From contig JAHHQS010000127.1 of NCBI GenBank assembly GCA_020026285.1, positions 1 through 11,475 of the forward strand: 11,475 nt of DNA. Reading direction: 5' to 3'. Below the pieces are notes generated by a model that saw nothing but the letters and a program-made list of their open reading frames with translations, was not told the origin of the DNA and did not search any database. Position 1 is the first letter of the stretch. The number at the start of each line of letters is the position of its first letter. The position numbers were made by a program, and so were the translations under genes. This DNA comes from Parabacteroides sp. (GTDB taxonomy: Bacteria > Bacteroidota > Bacteroidia > Bacteroidales > Tannerellaceae). Positions 1 through 6,066 of this stretch are shown here, piece after piece.

Positions 1-155
1 ACGCATAAGTTTTACTTTTATAAACTGTAAACTTTTTTACGTACAAGTCACTTTTGGAAAGGCCTTTTTTAGACTATTTGGTAATCGATTGGGAGAATGA
101 TTGCAAATTTTATTAACAAGGATTAGTAAAAAGAATATTTTTTCAGATGAATAAG

Positions 156-185
156 TTTGCTCTTTACATTTTTTTTGTACATTTG
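156..185 (+). promoter_or_regulatory. Bacteroidota-type promoter of the tonB gene
   Basis: A -33 element TTTG (156-159) is followed after 18 nt by a perfect TAnnTTTG -7 element, TACATTTG (178-185). Transcription should begin near 192, giving a leader of about 30 nt that is A-rich and has no Shine-Dalgarno site. The match is to the known Bacteroides primary-sigma consensus; activity is inferred. Upstream, positions 1-155 are AT-rich and I see no gene in them, only a short AAAGGCCTTT palindrome at 58-67. Confidence 0.65.
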
Positions 186-223
186 TCGCATAAGAAAAGC
201 ACATTTATTAAAAATATAGATTT

Positions 224-922
224 ATGGAAGTTAAAAAATCGCCTAAAGCGGACCTTGAGAAGGGTAAAGGCCTAAGTATCCTAATGGGTATGGTTGTTGC
301 TTTTGCTGTTCTTTTCGTAGGTTTTGAATGGGGCTCAAAAGACATTCAGGTAGCAACAGCTGACGAAGGTGTAGCTGATATTATCGCTGAAGAAGAGATT
401 GAAATTACGAGACCAGAGAACACTCCTCCTCCACCACCACCACCACCAGCACCAGCTGCTGCTGAAGTGTTGAATGTTGTTGAGGATGACGTGGAATTGG
501 AACAACAGGATATCATTACATCTGAAGATAATGCTACTGAAGCACAGACTCAGACTTATGTTGCTCCTGTAGTTCAGGAAGAAGAAGAGGAAGAAGAATC
601 TGCTCAGCAGATCTTTACTGTTGTAGAAAAGCAGCCGGAATTCCCAGGTGGAACAGCAGCTTTGTTCAAATATTTGAGTAAGGCTATTAAATATCCGGTT
701 ATCGCTCAGGAAAACGGTATTCAGGGTCGTGTAGTTTGTTCTTTCGTTGTAAACCGAGATGGTTCTATCGTTGATATTCAGGTAATGCGTGGTGTTGACC
801 CGTCATTGGATAAAGAAGCTATCCGTGTGATTGGTGAAATGCCTAAATGGAAACCAGGTGAACAGCTAGGTAAACCAGTACGTGTAAGATTTATCTTGCC
901 GGTACAGTTCCGTTTGCAATAA
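224..922 (+). CDS. tonB: TonB-family energy transducer
   Basis: 232 aa, inner-membrane-anchored periplasmic protein that passes energy from an ExbB-ExbD proton channel to outer-membrane TonB-dependent transporters. Visible order: short basic cytoplasmic tail (1-16), one uncleaved membrane helix (about 17-36), an acidic linker with a Pro run (eight prolines, 68-75) and a Glu run (119-125), then the C-terminal TonB fold (about 138-232). That fold shows the Bacteroidota hallmarks PEFPGG near 138-143, YP at 157-158, GRVVCSFVVNRDGSI, and a final strand ending VRFILPVQF. It is monocistronic, with its own promoter upstream and a terminator directly after. The ATG at 224 fits the membrane topology. 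The Pro run is encoded partly by six consecutive CCA codons (431-448). The exb genes that could power it lie 2.2 kb downstream. Which receptors it serves cannot be told from sequence, since such genomes usually carry many TonB paralogs. Confidence 0.93.
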   Translation: MEVKKSPKADLEKGKGLSILMGMVVAFAVLFVGFEWGSKDIQVATADEGVADIIAEEEIEITRPENTPPPPPPPPAPAAAEVLNVVEDDVELEQQDIITSEDNATEAQTQTYVAPVVQEEEEEEESAQQIFTVVEKQPEFPGGTAALFKYLSKAIKYPVIAQENGIQGRVVCSFVVNRDGSIVDIQVMRGVDPSLDKEAIRVIGEMPKWKPGEQLGKPVRVRFILPVQFRLQ

Positions 923-940
923 TTTAATTATCCAGATAGT

Positions 941-976
941 AAAAAAGGCTGCGCTTTTGGGTTGCAGCCTTTTTTT
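941..976 (+). terminator. Intrinsic terminator of tonB
   Basis: GGCTGC (947-952) pairs with GCAGCC (964-969) around an 11-nt loop. The stem is extended by A941-946 with the following T run (970-976). It is a classical Rho-independent shape 18 nt after the tonB stop codon and separates tonB from the next operon. Confidence 0.85.
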
Positions 977-1040
977 CGTCTTTGTATGGGTGGAAAACAT
1001 AAATCTATAAATTAAAAAAGTAATAAAGAAAAATAAGAAT

Positions 1041-2015
1041 ATGGCTACTTTTGAAGAAATCTTGAAGCAGATAGAACAGGCAATAAAAGAATTGCATTTT
1101 GATTATTCTCCGCAAAGTTTGTTTGATCCGATTGAATACACTTTGTCTTTGGGAGGTAAAAGAATTCGTCCGGCTATGGTATTGATGGCTTATAATCTGT
1201 ATAGGGAAAAGACCGAAGAAATACTGAATACTGCTTTAGGCTTGGAAGTGTTTCATAACTTTACCTTACTTCATGACGATTTAATGGATGAGGCAGATAA
1301 GCGTCGTAACAAACCAACCGTGCATAAAGTGTGGAATGCTAATGCTGCCATTCTTTCTGGTGATGCAATGCTGATTGCGGCTTATCAATTGATAGCTAAG
1401 ACTGAGCCAAAACATTTAAAGCCTGTGCTGGATCTGTTTAGTCAGACTGCTATGGAAATTTGTTGTGGCCAGCAGTACGATATGGAGTTCGAAACTCGTC
1501 AGGATGTAACTGAAGAGGAATATATTGAAATGATTCGTCTGAAGACTGCTGTCTTATTGGCTTGTTCGTTAAAGGTGGGAGCTATTTTTGCTGATGCTTC
1601 TGCTGAAGATGCAGAACATTTATATCAGTTTGGTATCAATATTGGTCTGGCTTTCCAGTTACAAGATGACTTATTAGATGTTTATGGAGATACTGAAACA
1701 TTTGGTAAAAATATCGGAGGTGATATCTTGTGTGATAAAAAGACATTCTTGCTGATAAATGCATTTCGTCGTTCTGATGACAAACAATTGGCAGAATTGA
1801 ATCGCTGGATAGGTAAGAAGACTGAAGATCCGAAAGAAAAGATTAATGCTGTTACTGCTATCTACAATGAATTGCAATTGAAAAAACTTTCAGAGGATAA
1901 AATTGAAAATTATTTTGCTATAGCAATGGAACATTTGACTGCAGTCTCTGTCGCTTCAGAGAAAAAGAATGTCCTTAAAGAGTTGAGTGAAAGACTAATG
2001 AATCGGAAGTCTTGA
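1041..2015 (+). CDS. Polyprenyl diphosphate synthase (trans-isoprenyl synthase)
   Basis: 324 aa, a cytosolic all-helical enzyme that condenses isopentenyl diphosphate with allylic diphosphates to build prenyl chains for menaquinone, undecaprenyl precursors or similar. It shows GGKRIRP (38-44), the first Asp-rich motif DDLMD (79-83) with KRR just after it, GDAM (107-110), GQxxDMEF (143-150), KT (168-169) and the second Asp-rich motif DDLLD (209-213) followed by GDTETFGKNIGGD. Length is normal for the family. The first motif is plain DDxxD, without the two-residue insertion typical of bacterial farnesyl synthases such as E. coli IspA, and Phe74 sits five residues before it. That pattern recalls geranylgeranyl-type enzymes, so product length is uncertain. 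It is followed 1 nt later by the TatD-family gene, so the two are surely one operon. I see no convincing promoter in 977-1040: a TTTG at 981-984 lacks a good -7 partner. Confidence 0.93.
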   Translation: MATFEEILKQIEQAIKELHFDYSPQSLFDPIEYTLSLGGKRIRPAMVLMAYNLYREKTEEILNTALGLEVFHNFTLLHDDLMDEADKRRNKPTVHKVWNANAAILSGDAMLIAAYQLIAKTEPKHLKPVLDLFSQTAMEICCGQQYDMEFETRQDVTEEEYIEMIRLKTAVLLACSLKVGAIFADASAEDAEHLYQFGINIGLAFQLQDDLLDVYGDTETFGKNIGGDILCDKKTFLLINAFRRSDDKQLAELNRWIGKKTEDPKEKINAVTAIYNELQLKKLSEDKIENYFAIAMEHLTAVSVASEKKNVLKELSERLMNRKS

Positions 2016-2016
2016 T

Positions 2017-2802
2017 ATGAAGCTGATAGATACACACGACCATATATATCTGGAGGATTTTGATCCTGAGCAGGATGATCTTATTCGGATTGCTCAGGAA
2101 TCAGGAATAGATACGCTACTCTTGCCTAATGTCGATTTGGAAACGGTTGATCGAATGCACGATTTGTGTGACCGTTATCCTGATTTTGCATTTCCTATGA
2201 TGGGATTGCATCCGACAAGTGTGCAGTCGGATTATGCCGCTGATTTAAAGAAGATAGAATCCTATTTAGGAAAACGTAATTATTGTGCGATAGGAGAAAT
2301 CGGAATTGATTTGTATTGGGACAAGACTTTTCGAAAACAGCAGATAGAAGTGTTCAAAGAACAATTGTTGTGGAGTATAGATTTGGATCTTCCTGTAGCG
2401 ATTCATACCCGTGAAGCTTATCCGGATGTTTTGGATACTATTTACAACGTGGGACCGGATAAATTGAAGGGCGTTTTCCACAGCTTTACAGGTACAGAAG
2501 AGGAACTTGAGGAAGTCCGGAAACTAAAGAATTTTATGGTCGGTATAAATGGTGTCGTTACATTCAAAAATTCGAAGTTGAAAGAATATCTGACTAATAT
2601 GCCATTGACGAGAGTTTTATTGGAAACTGATGCTCCATATCTAGCCCCTGTCCCTTACAGAGGAAAGAGAAATGAACCTGTGTATATTTGGAAGACTGCT
2701 GAAAAAATATCACAAATTTATCAAACAAATCTTGAAGAGGTCGTCTCGGTAACACGTTCGGGGGCATTAAGGTTGTTTAAAAATGTAAATAAAACGATAT
2801 AG
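2017..2802 (+). CDS. TatD-family metal-dependent hydrolase (putative DNase)
   Basis: 261 aa TIM-barrel amidohydrolase-type protein. The whole metal-ligand set is present: HxH at H7/H9 near the N-terminus, GEIGID with E94, H130 in VAIHTRE, H155 in GVFHSFTG, and D205 in LLETDAPYLAP. Members of this family (TatD, YcfH) act as 3'-5' exonucleases or DNases with divalent metals; the physiological substrate of this copy is unknown. Length is typical for the family. The ATG lies 1 nt after the stop of the polyprenyl synthase gene, so translation is probably coupled. No intrinsic terminator is visible after the stop, and the next 80 nt are AT-rich spacer leading into the tRNA-Ser promoter. Confidence 0.92.
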   Translation: MKLIDTHDHIYLEDFDPEQDDLIRIAQESGIDTLLLPNVDLETVDRMHDLCDRYPDFAFPMMGLHPTSVQSDYAADLKKIESYLGKRNYCAIGEIGIDLYWDKTFRKQQIEVFKEQLLWSIDLDLPVAIHTREAYPDVLDTIYNVGPDKLKGVFHSFTGTEEELEEVRKLKNFMVGINGVVTFKNSKLKEYLTNMPLTRVLLETDAPYLAPVPYRGKRNEPVYIWKTAEKISQIYQTNLEEVVSVTRSGALRLFKNVNKTI

Positions 2803-2888
2803 TTGTATATTTTTAGGTTTCATTAAATTTTCTTTCAAACTTATTGTGCATATATCAATCAAAAAGTTTAGATTTGTGCACTGAAACG

Positions 2889-2917
2889 TTTGCAATTGGA
2901 AAAAAAATCGTAATTTG
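2889..2917 (+). promoter_or_regulatory. Promoter of tRNA-Ser (and probably the exb operon)
   Basis: TTTG (2889-2892), an 18-nt gap, then TAATTTG (2911-2917), one base shorter than the TAnnTTTG consensus, followed by CAC. Transcription would start near 2924, about 25 nt before the tRNA. A second perfect -7 match, TAGATTTG (2869-2876), lies just upstream with only a weak -33 (ATTG at 2843-2846), so tandem start sites are possible. Confidence 0.55.
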
Positions 2918-2948
2918 CACTCGTTTTAAGAGAGAAGGGCGCTTTTAG

Positions 2949-3036
2949 GGAGAGATGCTCGAGTGGTTGAAGAGGCACGCCTGGAAAGCGTGTATACGCC
3001 TAAAGTGTATCGCGGGTTCGAATCCCGCTCTCTCCG
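2949..3036 (+). tRNA. tRNA-Ser(GGA)
   Basis: An 88-nt cloverleaf can be folded by eye. The acceptor stem GGAGAGA (2949-2955) pairs with TCTCTCC (3029-3035), with discriminator G3036. The anticodon stem CACGC/GCGTG encloses the loop CTGGAAA with anticodon GGA at 2983-2985 (reads UCC/UCU). A long class II variable arm (TATAC/GTGTA with one wobble pair) is present. The T arm is GCGGG-TTCGAAT-CCCGC. CCA is not encoded (CGG follows). The class II arm and the anticodon both say serine. It precedes exbB by 70 nt with no terminator between. Confidence 0.97.
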
Positions 3037-3106
3037 CGGTAATAGAAAATAATAAAAAGAAATAAACAAATACGAGAATTTATTAATCTTAAAAATTAAA
3101 CACACA

Positions 3107-3844
3107 ATGAAAAAGTATTTTGCAAAAGCATTCTTGGGCTTGTGTGCCCTTGGAACTTCTACTGTAGCATTTGCTCAGGACGCAGCAGCTCCAGCTGTTG
3201 AATCAGGTATGCATCAAGCATTAAAAACAAAGTTTATTGAAGGTGGTGCAGACTTCATGAGTTTGGTTGCTATCGCTTTGATTTTTGGTTTGGCTTTCTG
3301 CTTGGAAAGAATTATTTATTTGAACTTGGCTGAAACAAATTCAAGCAAATTGTTAAAAGGCATTGAAGAAGCACTTGATAAAGGTGATGTAGAAGCTGCA
3401 AAGGCTATCGCTCGCGATACAAGAGGTCCTATTGCATCTATCGCTTATCAGGGTTTGATGAGAATCGATCAGGGTGTTGACGTAGTTGAAAGATCTATCG
3501 TTTCTTACGGTGGTGTTCAAGGTGGTTTGTTGGAAAAGAATTTATCTTGGGTTACATTGTTTATCGCTATGGCTCCATCTCTAGGATTCTTGGGAACTGT
3601 TGTTGGTATGATTATGGCGTTCGATAAAATCGAACAGGTTGGTGATATCAGCCCTACAGTTGTTGCAGGTGGTATGAAAGTTGCGTTGATTACTACAGTT
3701 GGTGGTTTGATCGTTGCTTTGATTCTTCAGATTTTCTACAACTATTTGTTGAGTAAATTGGAATCAATTTTGAACCAGATGGAAGACGCTTCAATTTCTT
3801 TGATCGACTTGGTTATCAAATACAACCTGAAATTTAAAAAATAA
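3107..3844 (+). CDS. exbB: ExbB / MotA-TolQ-ExbB proton channel family protein
   Basis: 245 aa inner-membrane channel subunit that, with ExbD, uses the proton motive force to energise TonB. The N-terminus looks like a signal peptide or extra helix (MKKYFAKAFLG... ending AFAQ near 21-24). Three membrane helices follow at about 50-72, 148-171 and 187-212, with a cytoplasmic domain between the first and second. The last two helices carry the family signature: APSLGFLGTVVGMIMAF (156-172) and GGMKVALITTVGGLIVAL (188-205), including the conserved threonines T164 and T196/T197 that line the pore in ExbB/TolQ/MotA. Length matches Bacteroidota ExbB. The leader (3037-3106) is A-rich with no TAnnTTTG and no Shine-Dalgarno site, so transcription probably comes through the tRNA-Ser upstream. 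The unknown membrane gene follows after 8 nt. A TolQ/PorL-like role is less likely given two ExbD partners. Confidence 0.93.
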   Translation: MKKYFAKAFLGLCALGTSTVAFAQDAAAPAVESGMHQALKTKFIEGGADFMSLVAIALIFGLAFCLERIIYLNLAETNSSKLLKGIEEALDKGDVEAAKAIARDTRGPIASIAYQGLMRIDQGVDVVERSIVSYGGVQGGLLEKNLSWVTLFIAMAPSLGFLGTVVGMIMAFDKIEQVGDISPTVVAGGMKVALITTVGGLIVALILQIFYNYLLSKLESILNQMEDASISLIDLVIKYNLKFKK

Positions 3845-3852
3845 TTTGAATC

Positions 3853-4326
3853 ATGGCAGTTACTAAAATAAGAAAAATATCCAGTTGGACTCTGTTGATC
3901 AGTGCGATCATCAGTATTGTTGTTCTGGGTATGTTTTTCACAGGAGGTGTCGTAGACCCTGCTGCTGAAATGAAGGAGCCAGTGTATACTGAGCTGCTTT
4001 TACAGTGGACTTATGTATTGTTCTTCGCAACAATCGCATGTACCTTGTTAATGGCTTTATGGCAGTTCGCCGGATCTTTAAAGCATGATTTTAAATCAGC
4101 CATGGGGACTTTGGTCGTTGTTGTATTGTTCTTTGCTATGTTAGGTGTTACTTATTCTATGGCAGATGCAACTCCTTTAACAGGTCTTAATGCTGATTCT
4201 CAAGTTTATAATACTGCTACTTGGTTGAAAATTACAGATATGTGGATTTATTCTACTTATATCTTGATTGCTTTAATCTTGTTAGTTGCTGTATTGGGTA
4301 GTATCAAGAAGATTTTAAATAAATAA
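3853..4326 (+). CDS. Unknown four-helix membrane protein within the exb operon
   Basis: 157 aa, not recognised by me as a named family. Four hydrophobic segments are visible at about 11-30, 49-72, 83-102 and 128-150. The N-terminus is basic (KIRK) and the C-terminus is basic (IKKILNK), which by the positive-inside rule puts both ends in the cytoplasm. Loop 1 (31-48) holds acidic residues and VDPAAE; loop 3 (103-127) is polar and should be periplasmic. There is no catalytic motif. The gene starts 8 nt after exbB and ends 20 nt before exbD, so it is made together with the motor subunits and likely assembles with, or helps assemble, the ExbB-ExbD complex. That role is inferred only from position. 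The gene is intact, and its codon use looks like its neighbours'. Confidence 0.85.
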   Translation: MAVTKIRKISSWTLLISAIISIVVLGMFFTGGVVDPAAEMKEPVYTELLLQWTYVLFFATIACTLLMALWQFAGSLKHDFKSAMGTLVVVVLFFAMLGVTYSMADATPLTGLNADSQVYNTATWLKITDMWIYSTYILIALILLVAVLGSIKKILNK

Positions 4327-4346
4327 TAAGAAAACAGGAAGAAAAA

Positions 4347-4934
4347 ATGGGTAAGAAAAGAAAGACACCGGGTATCAATGGTTCTTCTTCTGCCGATATT
4401 GCCTTCATGTTACTTATCTTCTTCCTTATTACAACTTCAATGGATACAGACCAAGGTTTGGCAAGACGTTTGCCGCCTCCTGTTCCAAAAGATCAGAAGA
4501 ATGATACAGATGTTGATATCAAGAAACGTAATTTGTTGGTTGTATTGGTAAGTAGTACAAACCAGGTTCTTTGCGGTAATGAAATCGTTGATATCAAGGA
4601 CTTGAAAGACAAGGTAAAAGAATTCGTTGATAATCCATATAATGATGAAAATAAACCTGAGAAAATCGAGGTTGATGTTCCATTCTTTGGAAAAACAATG
4701 GTAACTAAAAATCACGTAATCTCATTGCAGAATGACCGTGGTACAGAATATCAAACTTATATTGATGTTCAGAACGAATTGGCTGCTGCATATAATGAAT
4801 TACGTAACGATATTTCTAAAAAGAAATTCGGTAAGTTATTTATGGATTTAGAAGAAGAACAGCAGAAAGCTGTTCAAAAGATTTATCCTCAGAAGATTTC
4901 TGAAGCTGAACCTAAAAACTACGGAGGTAAGTAA
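4347..4934 (+). CDS. exbD: ExbD/TolR biopolymer transporter subunit, long form
   Basis: 195 aa, longer than the usual ~140 aa ExbD. A short basic cytoplasmic tail leads into SSADIAFMLLIFFLITTSM (13-32), the single membrane helix with the conserved proton-carrying Asp (D17). LPPP follows at 42-45, as in Bacteroidota ExbD proteins. The periplasmic part starts with a strand NLLVVLVSSTNQVLCGNE (62-79) and ends with the typical helix of the family (TYIDVQNELAAAYNELR, 137-153). An insertion of roughly 30 residues (about 96-125) and a charged C-terminal tail (154-195) make the extra length. It pairs with ExbB to form the proton path. A strong GGAGG for the next gene is embedded in its last codons. 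No promoter is visible before it, so it depends on the operon transcript. Confidence 0.92.
   Translation: MGKKRKTPGINGSSSADIAFMLLIFFLITTSMDTDQGLARRLPPPVPKDQKNDTDVDIKKRNLLVVLVSSTNQVLCGNEIVDIKDLKDKVKEFVDNPYNDENKPEKIEVDVPFFGKTMVTKNHVISLQNDRGTEYQTYIDVQNELAAAYNELRNDISKKKFGKLFMDLEEEQQKAVQKIYPQKISEAEPKNYGGK
4923..4927 (+). promoter_or_regulatory. Strong Shine-Dalgarno site for the second exbD
   Basis: GGAGG lies 9 nt before the ATG at 4937 and is placed inside the final Gly-Gly codons of the first exbD. Other genes in this window have A-rich leaders with little or no Shine-Dalgarno pairing, so this is unusual here. It suggests that the second ExbD is translated at its own, possibly higher, rate. 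Confidence 0.6.
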
Positions 4935-4936
4935 AG

Positions 4937-5404
4937 ATGGGAAAATTTAGTAAAGCGGGCGGACGTGAAATGCCCGAATTGAATACGTCATCATTACCTG
5001 ACTTGGTATTCGCTTTCTTGTTCTTCATCATGATGGTAACATCAATGCGTGAAGTGACTTTGAAGGTACAGGTCAAGGCTCCTCAGGCTACTGAACTTCA
5101 GAAATTGGAAAAGAAATCATTGGTGACTTTCATCTATGTTGGTAAACCAATGAAAGAATTTCAGGCTAAGATGGGTTCTGAAACACGTATTCAGTTGAAC
5201 GACCAATTCGCTGAGACTTCTGAAATTCAGGATTACATCGCTCAGGAAAAATCTAGTATGAAAGAAGAAGATCAGCCATTCATGACTGTTTCTATCAAAG
5301 CTGATAGAGAAACGAAAATGGGTGTGATTACTGATATCAAACAGGCTTTACGTGAAGCATATGCTTTGAAGATCAGTTATTCTGCTGCTCCTCGAGTTAA
5401 GTAA
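4937..5404 (+). CDS. exbD: ExbD/TolR biopolymer transporter subunit, short form
   Basis: 155 aa with normal ExbD architecture: cytoplasmic tail with MPELNTSSLPD (12-22), membrane helix 22-37 starting with the conserved Asp (D22), and a periplasmic domain. That domain ends in the family hallmark VSIKADRETKMGVITDIKQALREAYALKISYSA (118-150, split here by function: strand, then helix, then strand). It is clearly a paralog of, not a copy of, the preceding ExbD, because the two share only the helix region and general layout. It starts 2 nt after that gene stops, so translation is coupled. A strong terminator follows. Both ExbDs probably sit in the ExbB pore, either as a heterodimer or as alternative homodimers. 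Confidence 0.92.
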   Translation: MGKFSKAGGREMPELNTSSLPDLVFAFLFFIMMVTSMREVTLKVQVKAPQATELQKLEKKSLVTFIYVGKPMKEFQAKMGSETRIQLNDQFAETSEIQDYIAQEKSSMKEEDQPFMTVSIKADRETKMGVITDIKQALREAYALKISYSAAPRVK

Positions 5405-5427
5405 GATTTTTTATTCTTAACATAATT

Positions 5428-5473
5428 AAGAACTCCATAAATCTCACATTGAGATTTATGGAGTTCTTTTTTT
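5428..5473 (+). terminator. Strong terminator of the exb operon
   Basis: A perfect 18-bp stem (5428-5445 with 5451-5468) encloses a 5-nt loop (ACATT) and is followed by a T run (5467-5473). It begins 23 nt after the exbD stop codon and closes the operon. Confidence 0.92.
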
Positions 5474-5541
5474 ATTCAGGCAAATATTTTATAAACTAAA
5501 ATTTATTTGTATATTTATGAATAAAATCATAGAAAAAAGCG

Positions 5542-5549
5542 TACATTTG
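5542..5549 (+). promoter_or_regulatory. Promoter -7 element of the Lrp-type regulator gene
   Basis: TACATTTG is a perfect TAnnTTTG match and shares the ten bases GTACATTTGT with the tonB promoter. No TTTG lies at the right distance (nearest is 5506-5509, 32 nt away), so the -33 box is weak, which would fit a regulated promoter. A start near 5556 gives a ~34-nt leader. Confidence 0.5.
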
Positions 5550-5566
5550 TATTAAAATGTAAGTTT

Positions 5567-5581
5567 ACTTAATTGATAAGT
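5567..5581 (+). promoter_or_regulatory. Possible Lrp-type autoregulatory operator
   Basis: ACTTA-ATTGA-TAAGT is a 15-bp dyad with 5-bp arms and an AT-rich centre, the same shape as the E. coli Lrp consensus site. It lies between the predicted transcription start and the ATG of an Lrp/AsnC-family gene. A second short dyad, AAGTTTACTT (5561-5570), overlaps it. Autoregulation is common in this family; the assignment here is inference. Confidence 0.35.
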
Positions 5582-5589
5582 TATAAATT

Positions 5590-6066
5590 ATGGCACACCA
5601 TCAGTTAGATGAATTAGATGAAAAGATTTTAAAGCTCATTATAGGTAATGCTCGTTTACCTTTTTTGGAGGTTGCACGTATTTGTCAAGTCTCAGGAGCT
5701 GCCATTCATCAGCGTATCCAAAAATTAATGAATCTTGGTATTCTTAAAGGATCGGAGTTTATTGTTGACAATACCAAAGTCGGTTATGATACTTGTGCTT
5801 ACATGGGATTGTATTTGAATTCTCCAGGTCAGTTCCCTACAGTGACTGCAGCATTAAAAGAAATACCAGAGGTAGTAGAATGTCATTATACAACTGGAAA
5901 ATACGATTTGTTTATAAAGATATATGCAAAGAATAATCAGCATTTGTTGAATATTATTCATACTAAATTGCAGCCTTTAGGATTGGCTCGTACGGAAACA
6001 CTGATTTCGTTTAAAGAAGCTTTTAAGAGACCAATCAATATTGAATTGAGTGATGACGATGAATAA
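5590..6066 (+). CDS. Lrp/AsnC-family transcriptional regulator
   Basis: 158 aa DNA-binding regulator of the feast/famine family. The N-terminal winged helix-turn-helix (about 4-55) begins LDELDEKILKLI and has the recognition-helix region VSGAAIHQRIQKLMNLGIL (34-52). The RAM ligand/oligomerisation domain (about 66-146) shows CHYTTGKYDLFIKIYA (98-113), including the TGxYD motif typical of effector-binding members. Such proteins form octamers and respond to amino acids; the effector here is unknown. The protein ends in an acidic SDDDE. The stop codon overlaps the start of the acetyltransferase gene, so the two are one operon, and the regulator may control that partner and itself (see the dyad at 5567-5581). 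Length is normal. Confidence 0.93.
   Translation: MAHHQLDELDEKILKLIIGNARLPFLEVARICQVSGAAIHQRIQKLMNLGILKGSEFIVDNTKVGYDTCAYMGLYLNSPGQFPTVTAALKEIPEVVECHYTTGKYDLFIKIYAKNNQHLLNIIHTKLQPLGLARTETLISFKEAFKRPINIELSDDDE

Noticed and set aside
2821..2880. Hairpin (AAACTT with AAGTTT) as a terminator after the TatD-family gene
   Set aside because: Only six paired bases, a loop of over 20 nt and no T run; too weak to call.
4437..4715. 92-codon minus-strand frame opposite the first exbD
   Set aside because: It is a shadow frame with an Ile/Phe/Cys-rich composition, within an intact operon gene.
224..5404. A horizontally acquired or defence island
   Set aside because: Gene content is core metabolism, transport and translation; no integrase, transposase, toxin or marked change in base composition is visible next to the tRNA genes.
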